Below the pieces are notes generated by a model that was not told the DNA's origin, searched no databases, and was given only the letters and a program-made list of their open reading frames with translations. A program made the translations under genes and the position numbers. Source: Cyclobacteriaceae bacterium (lineage in GTDB: Bacteria; Bacteroidota; Bacteroidia; Cytophagales; Cyclobacteriaceae). From it: DNA of 64,000 nt. The stretch covers positions 124,001 to 188,000 of the forward strand of contig JANQOR010000041.1 in assembly GCA_028285685.1 (NCBI GenBank). The letters run 5' to 3'. Numbering within the stretch: the stretch's first letter is position 1; each line of letters opens with the position of its first letter. Positions 35,201 to 45,300 of the stretch are shown one piece after another.

Positions 35201-38200
35201 AAACACTTGTATCAATTGCAAACACGTCCGTGGATGATTGGCCAGACGGAGAAGTCACGGTTACATTGGCAATAATTACGTTACCCGATCCAAACAGATA
35301 GGGATCGTCCGTTGCATTAGCTGTATGTGTGAAAGTCAGACTATCTCCAACCACCGTAAGACTGCTGGTTAGAAAGTCGCCAGAAACAAGTGTTTTTTCT
35401 ACTGTATTTGCTGGATCTGTTTGATCGAAATAGCTCAATTCAATCGTATAACTCTCATTCAATGTCATGTCATCCCACGAGAGCACGAACTGCCCCGTGG
35501 ATTGCACAAATGTCAGACTATCAATATCATGTGGTCCATCACTCACGAAGAAATTGAAGAGCATGACTGCTTCATTGGACGATAGCCCCCCTCCTGCTTC
35601 AGTCACAACAAACTTTAGGCTATCGTCATACGATTGATTGACAGCCAAGCCGGGATCCGGACTGAATGTAAACAAAGAGTCTCCTGAATTAACGGCTGTT
35701 AGTGTACCGTTCTCGGGCGCCAGGGTTATCTGATATTCCAATAAGTCACCTTCCGCGTCAAAAGCTTGCAGTTCGATTTCATCATTCTCGTTGTAGGTGA
35801 ATGGAGTGGTAAGACTAACCGCTACTGGTGCTGTGTTTGGCGCTGGTGGAGGATCCTCTACAATGGTTAGAAGTTGGTTACCTGAAACATCATTCATAGA
35901 AGTTATCTGCCCTGACGGCCACTCAACCACAAGTGAATCCACTACAGAAGCTGCTCCAAGACCAAAGTGGGTTATTAGGCTGTTTTGCCCATTGGCTCCT
36001 GTCAGGTTGACCACTTGCCGCATCTGCCAAGTGCTTCCAATACGTATCCGGACTTTAGCCCCAATCGCGGCAGCATTCGAAACGGTTCCTATCAGTTTAG
36101 CATCAAGGTAATTGTTCCCGTTGTTGTGCTTATTTATGTAAAGCAAGGGAGATGCTCCACCACCAGTACTTGTTATCAACAGGTCTCTTTTTCCATCGTT
36201 GTTGAAGTCTCCAGAAGACGATCCGGTGACGAATCCGAAGTTACGTGGGATCGTACCGAGCTCTTGGGTGAATGTCCCGTCACCATCATTATGAAAAAAG
36301 AAGATGTTTCCAGCCTGGGCAGTAAATAGATCCAGATCACCGTCATTGTCAAAATCTTGCCAAACGATCGCTCTCGTACCTCCGGCTGCATCCAATCCAA
36401 TGCCTTGAGTGCTTACAAAACCAGCCGGACCGTCATTGCGATACAACCTATTGCTAAATCCAAAACTCCCCGCTACATAAAGGTCTAAATCGCCATCGTT
36501 ATCATAGTCCGCCCACGATGAGCCCCGGGAGTTAAAGACATCATTGGCAACCACAGAAGTTTCATTGATCGTTAATTGACCATTCACATTCTCGAAGAGA
36601 TAATTTGCTGTGGAGTTAGTTCCAACAAAAAGATCCATGTCGTTATCATTGTCGTAATCACCCCAGACTCCACTCCAGCCCCAGTCAACACGATCACTTA
36701 AAACTTCCTGCGTGAAAGTTTCATCGCCGTTGTTCTTGTAAATTTTGATAAAGTCCTTTTTTGTAAAGACACCTACGGTTGCAATGTCCAAATCTCCGTC
36801 ATTGTCTACATCTGCAGCAGAGCCAGTCATATGTCCTCGAATAGCATTGGTAAACTCTGTAAAAAATTGAGGTTCAGACTTTCTGAAAGTCACGTCCCCA
36901 TTATTGAAATATAGAAGATCACCAAAAGTTGAGTTTGCGTCCGCTACGAAAAGATCTATCAGTCCGTCGTTGTTGTAGTCACCCCAGTTACCTGTTCTAC
37001 CTAAGACTCCATCGTCAATCCCTGTTAGACTCGAAACATCAACAAGATCTGTCCCGCCATCATTTCTTAGCAAAACATTCTTGAGATTTTCCTCTCCTGA
37101 CGAAATAAACGTAGAAATGAATACATCTTCGTATCCATCCAGGTCGTAGTCCGACCAGCTAACACCCTGTGTGTCAAAAATTTTACCCAAAGAAGACAAA
37201 TCCAGGATCTCAAAATTGGTTGCTTCGGTAGTTATTGTCCAAACATCACCAGGGTCAGTTGTTTCAGTTGCATTTTGAGTGAATGCACGGTAGTCGTAGG
37301 AAGTTCCGACCGTCAATCCATCGTCCAGGTATGTAAAAGTCCCGCTGTTAGAGGCCAGCATTTGCTGTGTCAGTTCAACACTTACCACCTGAACAAAATT
37401 GCCCACTGAGGTAACAGCCCGCTCTATGATCACCTGGTCTCCCACGTTGTAATTTGGGTTACCTCCTAGTTGAAGAAGCACCTGAGTGCTTGTCACCGGC
37501 ATCACATTCCATATGGAGGCCGACTCCAATGGATTTGGGCCAGGGTCAGCACAAGTGCCAAAATCAAAGAGAACTGGGTCGGAAAAATCAGTTGTGGTAT
37601 TGCCATCCCCCGTCTGAGCCGCAACTCTGTAATAATAAGAGGTGTTATCCGATGCAGTACCATCTTTATAAACTGGCCTCCCTAAATTTTCTGTACTGGT
37701 AACCGTTCCAAGGGTAGAGTAGCCTGTTAGGCTATCCAGCGAGCGCTGGACAATAAACTGGGTGGCTCCGCCAGTCGCAGGATTACTCTGAAGGTTTCCA
37801 TCACGTATGGTAACATTTATATCAGGACAAGAAACACTTATACTTTGTATCCTTGGCTTTAGCACCCCAACATCCACTGAAGCATCATTGCTGAACGGGG
37901 ATTTACCAGAGTCATTAACAGCAGCAATTCTAAATGTCATCGAACCATTCCCGGGCGCCGGTATCGACGCACTTACTGCTGGAGTGGTATTGAGGGTATC
38001 AAAAGAGATCTCAGCCACCACAACAAAGCTTCCAAAAAGGTTACGTTGTATTTCCCATGTTTTTTCATTGTAGGAATTGTCAGTCCATGCAAGAGTGACA
38101 CCCTCATTCTCGAACGTTGCAGTTAGACCAGTGGGTGCTGCAGAAGGTGGACCGGGGTTCACCTTGAAAAGCTTCGAAGTTATTGTTAGTCCGGGTACTA

Positions 38201-39878
38201 ATGTATTGGTAACGAACGCTTGGTATTGTCCTCCGTCTTCCAGCGCAAATGGGTTGATCTGTAAGGTTGCATTAGTTTCGTTTTCCAACAATTGTCCGTC
38301 CTTTCTCCATGCGTAAACATTGCTTGCTCCAGGTGTCGTTGCGTCCATTACCAAGTTTTCACCGACAGCGACATTCAGCGTATCGGGAGGAGCAACACCC
38401 GGATTCTGATTGCTGTAGTCAAAGCCACCAAGCCCCACATTAGGCTCCAGGTCAGCAAAATCTAATAGGTTGTTCGAGACATTGAAAAAGGTAATGTTGG
38501 CAATGGCCGTTAAATCAGGTAAGTCCTCTAGCTGGTTGTTTGACAAATTGAGCCTGTCCAGATTTACTAGGTTCTGAAAAGAGGTCGGGACGGCACCCGT
38601 AAGACCATTGTTGCTCAGTCCAAGATTGGTTAGGTTAGTGAGACTGCCAAGTTCAGTCGGGATTTCTCCCGAAAGTTGATTGTTTCCCAGCGACAGTTTA
38701 AATAGATTGGTAAGACTGCCAATACCTGTAGGAATGGAACCCGTCAACTGATTTCGTGCTAGTTGCAATGAAGTTAGATTGGCAAGTTGACTCAGTTCCG
38801 AAGGGATATTTCCCGACAGTTGATTTAACCTCAGGTCCAGGTCCATCAAATTGGTCAGATTGCCGATTTCGGCTGGAATATCTCCACCCAGTTGATTGCC
38901 CCAAAGGTAGAGTCCCTGCAAATTACTGAGGCTACCCAATTCAATAGGAATACTTCCAGAAAGTTGATTGCCCCATAACCCCAAATAAATCAAATTAGAT
39001 AGGTTGCCAATTTCGATCGGGATGTCACCACCCAAGTTATTGCTTGATAATTCAAGCCAGGTAAGATTGGCTAATTGACCCAACTCCACTGGAATTGAAC
39101 CATCAAGTGTATTGCTAGATAGGCGCAGCTCGGTTAGCTGCGTCATTGAGCCAAGCTCAACAGGGATACCACCGGAAAGGTTATTATTGGCTAAGTCCAA
39201 CAAATTAAGGTTGGTCAATTGAGCTAGTTCCGGTGGAATTGATCCATCCAAATTGCAGATTCTAATTGATAACTCCTGTAAAGTGGTCAGGTTACTAATT
39301 TCAACCGGGATACCGCCCTCAAAGTCATTTTCTCCTATAAAGAGATTAGTTACGCTTGACATGGAGCCAATCTCGGTTGGGATTGAACCGAAGAATTGAT
39401 TGCCTTCCAGATTCAGAATGGTTACATTAGTCAAATTCCCAACTTCGGGTGCTAATTCTCCGCCAAATTCACAAAAGCCTAGATCGAGAAAATCAAGCTG
39501 ATTAACTGTCCAGAGCTGTGGGGGTATACCCGTGCCATTGAGACCGCTGTTGCCTCTTAGATTTAGCGACGTTAGTGCGTCCAGGTCACCTATTTCAGGA
39601 GGTATTTCTCCATTGAGGTTATTTCCCCAACTTGAGGCGCCATCTGAGCTGAGATCTATGGCTGTAACCCGATCTCCACTGATCGTGATGCCGTGCCAGC
39701 TGCTAACATCCTGTCCAGCCTGCAGCCAATTGGCGTTGTTAAACCAGTTGTCTCCATCACTGGCATTGTACAGCGCAACCAAGGCCAAGGAATCACCTTG
39801 GATGACCTGAGATTTTGTTGGCAGAGAAATCGAGAAAACTAAAGAGAGCAAGTAAATTCTTGGTAGTAAATTCTTCAT
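32283..39878 (-). CDS. Giant multidomain T9SS surface protein (LRR, Ig/FN3, FG-GAP, ASPIC, cadherin)
   Basis: A 2531-aa secreted protein. After a signal peptide, roughly residues 45-490 are leucine-rich repeats of the 24-residue type with LxGxIPxELGxLxNL. Next come an Ig-like domain (~495-575) and fibronectin III-like domains (~575-880). Seven FG-GAP/VCBS blades follow (~890-1230) with Ca-binding loops such as DYDNDGDLDLYVAG and DFDNDGDLDLF. An ASPIC/UnbV domain (~1240-1310) and Ig/cadherin-like repeats (~1320-2440) lie next, the last four ~97-residue repeats being clear cadherins (for example VGTIAASDVDGDDLTYSV). The end (SIYPVPAVHELSISFELEG, TGIYLIRIQTDE) is a type A T9SS sorting domain. 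It is probably a calcium-stabilised adhesin. No internal frameshift is seen. Confidence 0.9.
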   Translation of the reverse strand: MKNLLPRIYLLSLVFSISLPTKSQVIQGDSLALVALYNASDGDNWFNNANWLQAGQDVSSWHGITISGDRVTAIDLSSDGASSWGNNLNGEIPPEIGDLDALTSLNLRGNSGLNGTGIPPQLWTVNQLDFLDLGFCEFGGELAPEVGNLTNVTILNLEGNQFFGSIPTEIGSMSSVTNLFIGENDFEGGIPVEISNLTTLQELSIRICNLDGSIPPELAQLTNLNLLDLANNNLSGGIPVELGSMTQLTELRLSSNTLDGSIPVELGQLANLTWLELSSNNLGGDIPIEIGNLSNLIYLGLWGNQLSGSIPIELGSLSNLQGLYLWGNQLGGDIPAEIGNLTNLMDLDLRLNQLSGNIPSELSQLANLTSLQLARNQLTGSIPTGIGSLTNLFKLSLGNNQLSGEIPTELGSLTNLTNLGLSNNGLTGAVPTSFQNLVNLDRLNLSNNQLEDLPDLTAIANITFFNVSNNLLDFADLEPNVGLGGFDYSNQNPGVAPPDTLNVAVGENLVMDATTPGASNVYAWRKDGQLLENETNATLQINPFALEDGGQYQAFVTNTLVPGLTITSKLFKVNPGPPSAAPTGLTATFENEGVTLAWTDNSYNEKTWEIQRNLFGSFVVVAEISFDTLNTTPAVSASIPAPGNGSMTFRIAAVNDSGKSPFSNDASVDVGVLKPRIQSISVSCPDINVTIRDGNLQSNPATGGATQFIVQRSLDSLTGYSTLGTVTSTENLGRPVYKDGTASDNTSYYYRVAAQTGDGNTTTDFSDPVLFDFGTCADPGPNPLESASIWNVMPVTSTQVLLQLGGNPNYNVGDQVIIERAVTSVGNFVQVVSVELTQQMLASNSGTFTYLDDGLTVGTSYDYRAFTQNATETTDPGDVWTITTEATNFEILDLSSLGKIFDTQGVSWSDYDLDGYEDVFISTFISSGEENLKNVLLRNDGGTDLVDVSSLTGIDDGVLGRTGNWGDYNNDGLIDLFVADANSTFGDLLYFNNGDVTFRKSEPQFFTEFTNAIRGHMTGSAADVDNDGDLDIATVGVFTKKDFIKIYKNNGDETFTQEVLSDRVDWGWSGVWGDYDNDNDMDLFVGTNSTANYLFENVNGQLTINETSVVANDVFNSRGSSWADYDNDGDLDLYVAGSFGFSNRLYRNDGPAGFVSTQGIGLDAAGGTRAIVWQDFDNDGDLDLFTAQAGNIFFFHNDGDGTFTQELGTIPRNFGFVTGSSSGDFNNDGKRDLLITSTGGGASPLLYINKHNNGNNYLDAKLIGTVSNAAAIGAKVRIRIGSTWQMRQVVNLTGANGQNSLITHFGLGAASVVDSLVVEWPSGQITSMNDVSGNQLLTIVEDPPPAPNTAPVAVSLTTPFTYNENDEIELQAFDAEGDLLEYQITLAPENGTLTAVNSGDSLFTFSPDPGLAVNQSYDDSLKFVVTEAGGGLSSNEAVMLFNFFVSDGPHDIDSLTFVQSTGQFVLSWDDMTLNESYTIELSYFDQTDPANTVEKTLVSGDFLTSSLTVVGDSLTFTHTANATDDPYLFGSGNVIIANVTVTSPSGQSSTDVFAIDTSVSGRIAASEDGLFFVFGGKSSVPENESVNLKLVAVETGDFTLDNSTVEIISLPVNGTVGTPVLVKETTSVYIWDLTYTSTSDKGGLDSVQFQINHSHRQIQDVAWTSVEIVEVNDPPVIAEVSDQIMLEDGSLDVVLDISDPDNEITVEIENSEDDFVTTEMDGDVLSIDASGDFFGEVAVNVIVDDGVFSTLENFVLNVQPVNDAPVITSPGETFTVLEDNRLNIPVFADDKEQNSALISFSANSNDQTIASASFDRNLLAVDPVPNANGSVEIVIFADDGTGTSTAISDPVSFTVDFTAVNDAPVVTNELPIQNLVEGQSDITIDLSQHFDDPETPESLTYSVSGNSGLTASISGSVATIGITSGFSGAEILNFEASDGELSGFMQTSFLVSALSSDITVANPLSDLMLNEDFAQQVIDISNVFSATDPLTFSITGGSLADISVNSSDELVINSLQDVSGLEEILLVATDQTASQFVSFNLDIAAVNDDPTVSDLEFIIAENTENDFALGKVVASDVDSESISFAITGGDPNNAFSIDAGTGEITVNTQSELNFETNPTFTLTITVSDSDGGTADGTVTVALVDVDETPTINTESLSVAELSDVGTVVGTVTATNPISNPLIYDIVAGDPGNVFAINSSSGVITVNTASLDFEDIQLFSLSVTVSNTDATATSTVAIEVTDVNESPVATDQTFSVRENSELDTFVGLISGDDPEDDILTFEITAGNDGSTFELEESLGILTVKDASLLDFETTQSFVLTISVSDGDLSASAEVTVNVTNANEVPVIEEQSFTIKEDVGLGASVGTIAASDVDGDDLTYSVLEGNDTGAFEVNASSGAITIADASQIDFDTTPKFELTVEVTDGSLAVSELITVNVEQVLGLEDEVFANLSIYPVPAVHELSISFELEGTTNNLQITLVDLSGKLISNLFEGEWIGHFNKTFSLKDVRDTGIYLIRIQTDEEIDVRTVLINK

Positions 39879-40118
39879 ATCTTCATTGGTTTAGTTAGGC
39901 TTTGTAAAACAGACCATTTGGTGGGACAAAATCAGAGGATTTGCTATTGTAAGATCTGCAACCCTACTCTGTCACCTATAGCTGTTGTACTTTCAAAAGT
40001 TAGGCAGATTATCTTTTGATAAAAAAGAGAATCCACATCTATCCTTAAAAAACTGATCTAAGCAACATTTTTACCTAGAATAGTCCTAAGCAAATCTTAG
40101 CATTGAATCATTTATTTG

Positions 40119-40140
40119 AAATACCCCCCTTGGGGTATTT
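40119..40140. repeat. Perfect 9-bp hairpin in the gap upstream of the giant gene
   Basis: AAATACCCC (40119-40127) and GGGGTATTT (40132-40140) form a perfect stem with a 4-nt loop, in the 459-bp gap 39879-40337. It lies about 200 bp past the stop of the peptidase gene and 240 bp above the start of the giant gene, both on minus. No long T tract follows on either strand, so it is a weak terminator or a leader structure. I see nothing else in the gap. Confidence 0.5.
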
Positions 40141-40337
40141 TATCCAATGTTGCCTTAGACGACCCAGTCTCACTTCCAAGTCACTTTAAGTCAGCGAACA
40201 GAATAGAGGCCTTTTTACCAACAATTGGGAAGTATTTTGACAAAAAAGCCACAATAGATTTCAAATGAACTTTAAGGGGACTTTCGCGAAATGAGTGCTT
40301 TGTGTGGGCCTGGATAGTTTGTTAAAAAAGTTGGAAC

Positions 40338-40976
40338 TCAATTCCTACATTCGAGACCAGTGTAGCTCATGGCGAGCCAGGCATAGTTTTCAGTGCTTCT
40401 TTTGGCAACGTTGTTTTTTGACGCGGCGGCCCTTCGTGCAGCCCGACATCCGTGAATCTTGCGATGAAAGAAAATTCCTGTTTCATGACCTATTTCGTGG
40501 ATCAAGGTCTTTTCCTGAAGGTGTGTACGGTAAATAAAGAAATCTTCGCAGAGGGTGATTCTAACTTTTCCAAAAGGAATCGCCCATGCGCTGATCCAGC
40601 CACTACATCTACCTTTATTTTGTCGGGTGACCTGTAGCGTGATTTTCTTCTCAAACTTCTTTCCAAACTTCTTAATCCTACGATTCACAAGTCCAATTTT
40701 TTCTGGTTGCCCCAGCCACTGCACGAAAAATTGTTCTTCTTCCCACCTCTGCCTTCTTGCTTGCCTGCTATCGATTCCTGTGCCAGACCCTGCCTGCCAA
40801 ATCTCATTCATTGCTGTTTGCATCTGATTCACTGCAGCCCTGGCAACCGAAAAAGCCTGAGAAATTCGGATAGAGTCTCTCTGAGAATAGTCTCCCTTTA
40901 TGATCAAGTTGCACGGTTGGCTGAAGCAGACAAAAATTCCCGTAGTGGCTACAATTGTCAAAAACACCCTGAACAT
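40338..40976 (-). CDS. Secreted HExxH zinc peptidase, M35-like (tentative)
   Basis: About 212 aa from the ATG at 40976, which gives a signal peptide (MFRVFLTIVATTGIFVCFSQ); a longer frame reaches 41009. The zinc-binding motif HEIGH is preceded by a hydrophobic helix (EKTLIHEIGH), and the C-terminus reads RSTENYAWLAMSYTG. That layout resembles the lysine-specific metallo-endopeptidase group of M35. The typical GTxDxxYG third-ligand segment is not evident, so the exact family is uncertain. Several Cys residues suggest disulphides in a secreted protein. Confidence 0.68.
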   Translation of the reverse strand: MFRVFLTIVATTGIFVCFSQPCNLIIKGDYSQRDSIRISQAFSVARAAVNQMQTAMNEIWQAGSGTGIDSRQARRQRWEEEQFFVQWLGQPEKIGLVNRRIKKFGKKFEKKITLQVTRQNKGRCSGWISAWAIPFGKVRITLCEDFFIYRTHLQEKTLIHEIGHETGIFFHRKIHGCRAARRAAASKNNVAKRSTENYAWLAMSYTGLECRN

Positions 40977-41027
40977 GTACTCGAAATTATGATAAAATAG
41001 CTTGATCACGGCTTGTTTTGGAAAACG

Positions 41028-41057
41028 AAAAAGGGGAGTCCGTCACCCCCCCCTTTT
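41028..41057 (-). terminator. Probable terminator of the amidohydrolase operon
   Basis: AAAAGGGG (41029-41036) pairs with CCCCTTTT (41050-41057) around a 13-nt loop. On the minus strand the stem ends in a T-rich run, 25 bp past the stop at 41082. The run of eight C allows slipped pairings. Confidence 0.6.
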
Positions 41058-41081
41058 CTTTTAAATCTCGAACCAAAGGTA

Positions 41082-42383
41082 TTAATCAATATGGCCATAC
41101 TTTCTTGAGAATCTCTGGTACAGTTCCTGCTGTTTGTTATCGAGGGTCACCTGCTTGCCGCTAATAAAGGCATGCGAGAGTATGTTGGTTCGCATATCTA
41201 AGGCATCTCCTTCACTTACAAAAAGCGTTGCGTCCTTACCCACCTCCAGCGTTCCAACACGATCATCTATTCCTAACAACTTAGCTGTATTTGAGGTTAT
41301 CATCTTCAGGGCTTCTTCCTTATCAAGCCCGTACGAAACTGCGGTTCCTGCATAGAATGGCAAGTTTCTTGATTGGCTCATCATTCCTCCATGTGCTATC
41401 CCAACGACTACACCCGCATCAAATAATTGCTTTGGTAGTTTGTATGGGCCGTACACATCGGAATGTTGCCTTGCCGGTAGTCTGTGAGTTGGTGGAATTA
41501 CTACTCCTATACTATTGTCCTTGAGAAATTCTGACACCGTAAGTGCATTGCCGGCAGTTACCACGACAATTCTCTCAACTCCATTGCCCTGTGCAAAACG
41601 GACGGCCTCAATAATTCCTTTGGCCTCATTGGCATGCAAAAACAAGGTCTGAGTTCCATCTAACAGTCGCTGCATGGCAGCAAGTTTGAGGTTGCTGACT
41701 TTATCGGACGAAGCGCCATACGCAACCGCATCTTTAAAGTAGGAATCCAGTTCTGCAACCTGCTTATCGTAATTTTTGTTAGGTTCTGTCTTTACGGTAA
41801 ACGTTGTAAAGTCGAAGCGACGATTCATTCGATTTGGCCAATTGATGTGCATTCCCATATCTACAGTATGTGCTGCATCTTCCCAGTTCCATCCCTCCAT
41901 CTCCATCACAGAGGAAGTTCCGGAAATTCTACCACTAGTGGGTGTCGTTTCCGCTAACAGAACTCCATTGTAGCGAAATGTCGGGATATACTCTGAATCT
42001 GTATTGTAGGAAATTACCGATCTGACGTTTGGATTAAAATCTCCTTGCTCAGCAAAATCCCGCATGTGCCTGATAGCATTAACTTCATTTAGACCTACCT
42101 GTGAGTTAGGCAAAATGAATCCGGGATACACATGCTTTCCGTCAATCTGAATCACGGTGAACCCATCTGTGTTCACGTTGCCAGACGCATCTTCAACACG
42201 TGTGATTTTTCCATTATCAAATCCAATCGCGGAGTTCTGGATCACTTGACCATTTCCTAAATGCGCTACACCTCCCACCAACATAATCGGACCTGATTGT
42301 TCCTGAGCTGGAACGGGTGTTTGTGCGATTAAAATAGAGGTTGTAGTAACCGTTAGAACTAGTGTGTATATAATTTTTTTCAT
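41082..42383 (-). CDS. Secreted amidohydrolase-family protein lacking the HxH metal motif
   Basis: A 433-aa protein with a signal peptide (IIYTLVLTVTTTSILIAQ). The fold is that of imidazolonepropionase-like amidohydrolases: IQIDGKHVYPGFILPN near the N-terminus, and TAKLLGIDDRVGTLEVGKDA with FVSEG near the C-terminus. However, the metal-binding HxH that should follow PGFI is missing (LPNSQVGL instead). The late active-site GTD-type segment is also altered (GIAHGGMMSQS). It is probably a non-catalytic or altered partner of the upstream protein, whose gene ends 12 bp before it. Confidence 0.85.
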   Translation of the reverse strand: MKKIIYTLVLTVTTTSILIAQTPVPAQEQSGPIMLVGGVAHLGNGQVIQNSAIGFDNGKITRVEDASGNVNTDGFTVIQIDGKHVYPGFILPNSQVGLNEVNAIRHMRDFAEQGDFNPNVRSVISYNTDSEYIPTFRYNGVLLAETTPTSGRISGTSSVMEMEGWNWEDAAHTVDMGMHINWPNRMNRRFDFTTFTVKTEPNKNYDKQVAELDSYFKDAVAYGASSDKVSNLKLAAMQRLLDGTQTLFLHANEAKGIIEAVRFAQGNGVERIVVVTAGNALTVSEFLKDNSIGVVIPPTHRLPARQHSDVYGPYKLPKQLFDAGVVVGIAHGGMMSQSRNLPFYAGTAVSYGLDKEEALKMITSNTAKLLGIDDRVGTLEVGKDATLFVSEGDALDMRTNILSHAFISGKQVTLDNKQQELYQRFSRKYGHID

Positions 42384-42395
42384 GATTTCTATCCT

Positions 42396-45300
42396 TTAAT
42401 GACCATCAACAATGTAGTGAGCACGATCTAAATCACAATGATATTCCAACTGGATTCGGGAACCGCCCTTCTGTGTTCTACCACCGCCCTTTTTCACTCC
42501 TTTCATTTTCTGAATGAGTCTTGCTCTTTCAGCGAGAACGGCTTCCTGTGCCTGTTGATCCTTCTCAGCATCGAAATAGACGACACCATCCACGATTGTT
42601 TTTTCAACGTTTGCGTACACCGACAGTGGATTGTTACTCCACAGAACCAGGTCCGCATCCTTACCAACTTTTACACTGCCCATTCGATCGTCCAGATGCA
42701 GTAGCTTAGCCGGGTTTAGCGTGACCATCTTCCATGCATCTTCCTCAGACATACCTCCGTACTTCACAGACTTGGCTGCTTCCTGGTTAAGCCGCCTACC
42801 ACTATTTGCATCGTCGGAATTGATAGCGGTCACCACTCCTTCGTTATGCATAATTGCAGCATTATAAGGAATAGCGTATCTCACCTCCCATTTGTAGTTC
42901 CACCAATCGGAGAAGGTAGAAGCTCCTACTCCATGTTCCCTCATTTTGTCAGCCACTTTGTACCCCTCCAGAATGTGCGTGAAGGTGTTCACGTTAAAGT
43001 TGAATTTCTCCGCTACCTTCATGAGCATGTTTATTTCTGATTGAACATAGGAGTGACAGGTAATAAAGCGCTCTTTGTTGATGATCTCCAACATTGCTTC
43101 GTCCACGAGATCACGACGCGGCTTCTTTGCTGTCGGCTTTGTCTTCCTGGGAAGGTTATTATAAGCATTCCACTCTTTTTGATATTCCAAAGCATTTGTG
43201 AAGCCATCCATATACACTTGTTCAACTCCCATCCTGGTTTGAGGAAATCGAACAGAATTTTGATTGCTTGATCGCTTTACATTTTCACCAAGGGCAAACT
43301 TGATGTATTCGTCAGCGCCTTTGATCTTCAAATTCTCAGGAGATTCTCCCCAACGCAACTTGATCAGGGCAGATTGTCCACCAACAGGATTGGCGGATCC
43401 ATGCAGCACCTGAGCTGCTGTTACACCACCCGCTAACGACCGGTAGATATTGATATCTTCTGAATTCACCTGGTCTCCGATGCGAACCATGGATGAATTC
43501 GTAGCAACATCGTTTCCACCACCGGCAATGTGAGTGTGTTCATCAATAATTCCACTCGTCAGATGTTTGCCTGTTCCATCAACCTCCATAGCTGCTGGAT
43601 CAGATAGTCCTTTACCTATTCCAGCAATCTTACCATCTTTAATTAAAACATCGGTTTCTTCAACTATCCCTTCTGCCTCATTTGTCCATACTGTGGCGTT
43701 TTTAATTAAGATGGTTTCTTGTGTTGGAAGCTCCTTGTTGCCAAAGGCCATGAAAGGAAAAATGACATCTCCAACAGACATTGTCTCGCCTTTGTCATTT
43801 CCCGAACCACCTTTCTTCTCGTCCTTCTTTTCCAGATCTCCGGACTTTGTAGCTGCCCAATCTATCCAGCTTCCATCAACCAATTGGCCTGTCCCTTTCC
43901 ATCCTGTGTCATTGACCCATCCGGAGAGACGTATAAGTGCTTTGCTCATTGCTTCTTCTGGAAAGTTCATAGACACCAAGTTTTTCTCAAACTTCGCCTT
44001 CACATCAATGTTTGTAGAATCATTCACGATGATCTTCGCCTTTTGAGAACCTGGTTTTCCACTAACTTCCATTTCGTACGTTTGGCCATCAACAACCAAC
44101 GTATATTTTCCAGCAAAATCAGACACGTCCAAAGGTTTGAAGCGATTTGGTTTCCCTTGAACCCAATTTTCATGAATGACTGTTTTTTCATCAAAGAGTC
44201 CTCCTGATGTTATGATGAAATTAGCAAGCATCCCAGACCTCAAACTTCCCACCTGATTATTCATTCGTAACAACCGGGCTGGCGTATCTGTCAATGCTCT
44301 AAGCGCAGCATTTTCTGAAAGTCCATTATCAATGGCTTTCCTAACATTTCCAAGAAACTCTGATTTCTTTTTAAGTCCTGATGTGGTAATTGCAAACGAG
44401 ATTCCTGCTGCCTCCAATCGCCCAAGATTGGTTGGAGCTAACTCCCAGTGTTTCATGTCGGCAAGCGTTACGCGCTCAGCATCAATTGGATCATCAACAT
44501 CAAAAGCATCGGGAAAATTGACGGGAACGATCAACGCCGCTCTCGTATTCTTGACCTCATTTATCCTCTTATAGGAATCTCCAGAACTCTTAATGATGTA
44601 TTGAACACCGAACTCATCTCCAATTTTGTCAGCTCTCAGCACATCAATCCATGCGCCTGCATCAAAGATCTGTGGTAGGTTCTGAGAAGAAATCCAACTT
44701 TCCAACGCCTGATCCTTGAAGGGCCGTGGGCTAAACTGTCCGTACCAGTCGGCATCCATGTATGTCTGACGAAGTAAGGAGATGAACCCCATCTTCGAGA
44801 ATGGATACCCCTGGTTGGAAGTTCCTTTGTTGAACGAATAATTGGCAGAGACATTTTCAGACAACAAGTCTTCATTGTCGTTGTCCCCTAAGGTAACGAA
44901 GGCAGCCGTACCTCTAGCCAGCCCATCAGGCCTGAAAGTCATTACCGCACCAAAGCCAATTTTTCGAAGTTCATCGGCTCCTTTTTTATTGCCAGTAAAT
45001 TCTTTGCCTGCAGAGTAATCTGACTTAATAGCTTCATTGGCATTGTAGGCTCCTTTTGTTTTCGAGAGTATTTGCTCTGCGGAGGAAAAAAAGCTACCTC
45101 CGCTTCTCCGCTTCACCTCAGGAAGACCATAATTGGTGTGAAGATCAACCAGCGATGGGTAAATAAATTTCCCAGCTAGATCAATAGTGGTATAGCCGGC
45201 TGGCGCGCCAAGGTTTGCTCCTACCTGAACGACCTTACCATCTTTGATAAGCAGCGTAGCATTATCAATTTTGGTCTGATAGTCAACCATGATCGTTGCG

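Noticed and set aside
43534-44046. A 170-aa plus-strand frame within the tandem amidohydrolase gene
   Set aside because: It lies opposite a well-supported enzyme and has a low-complexity, Ser/Pro-rich shadow composition.
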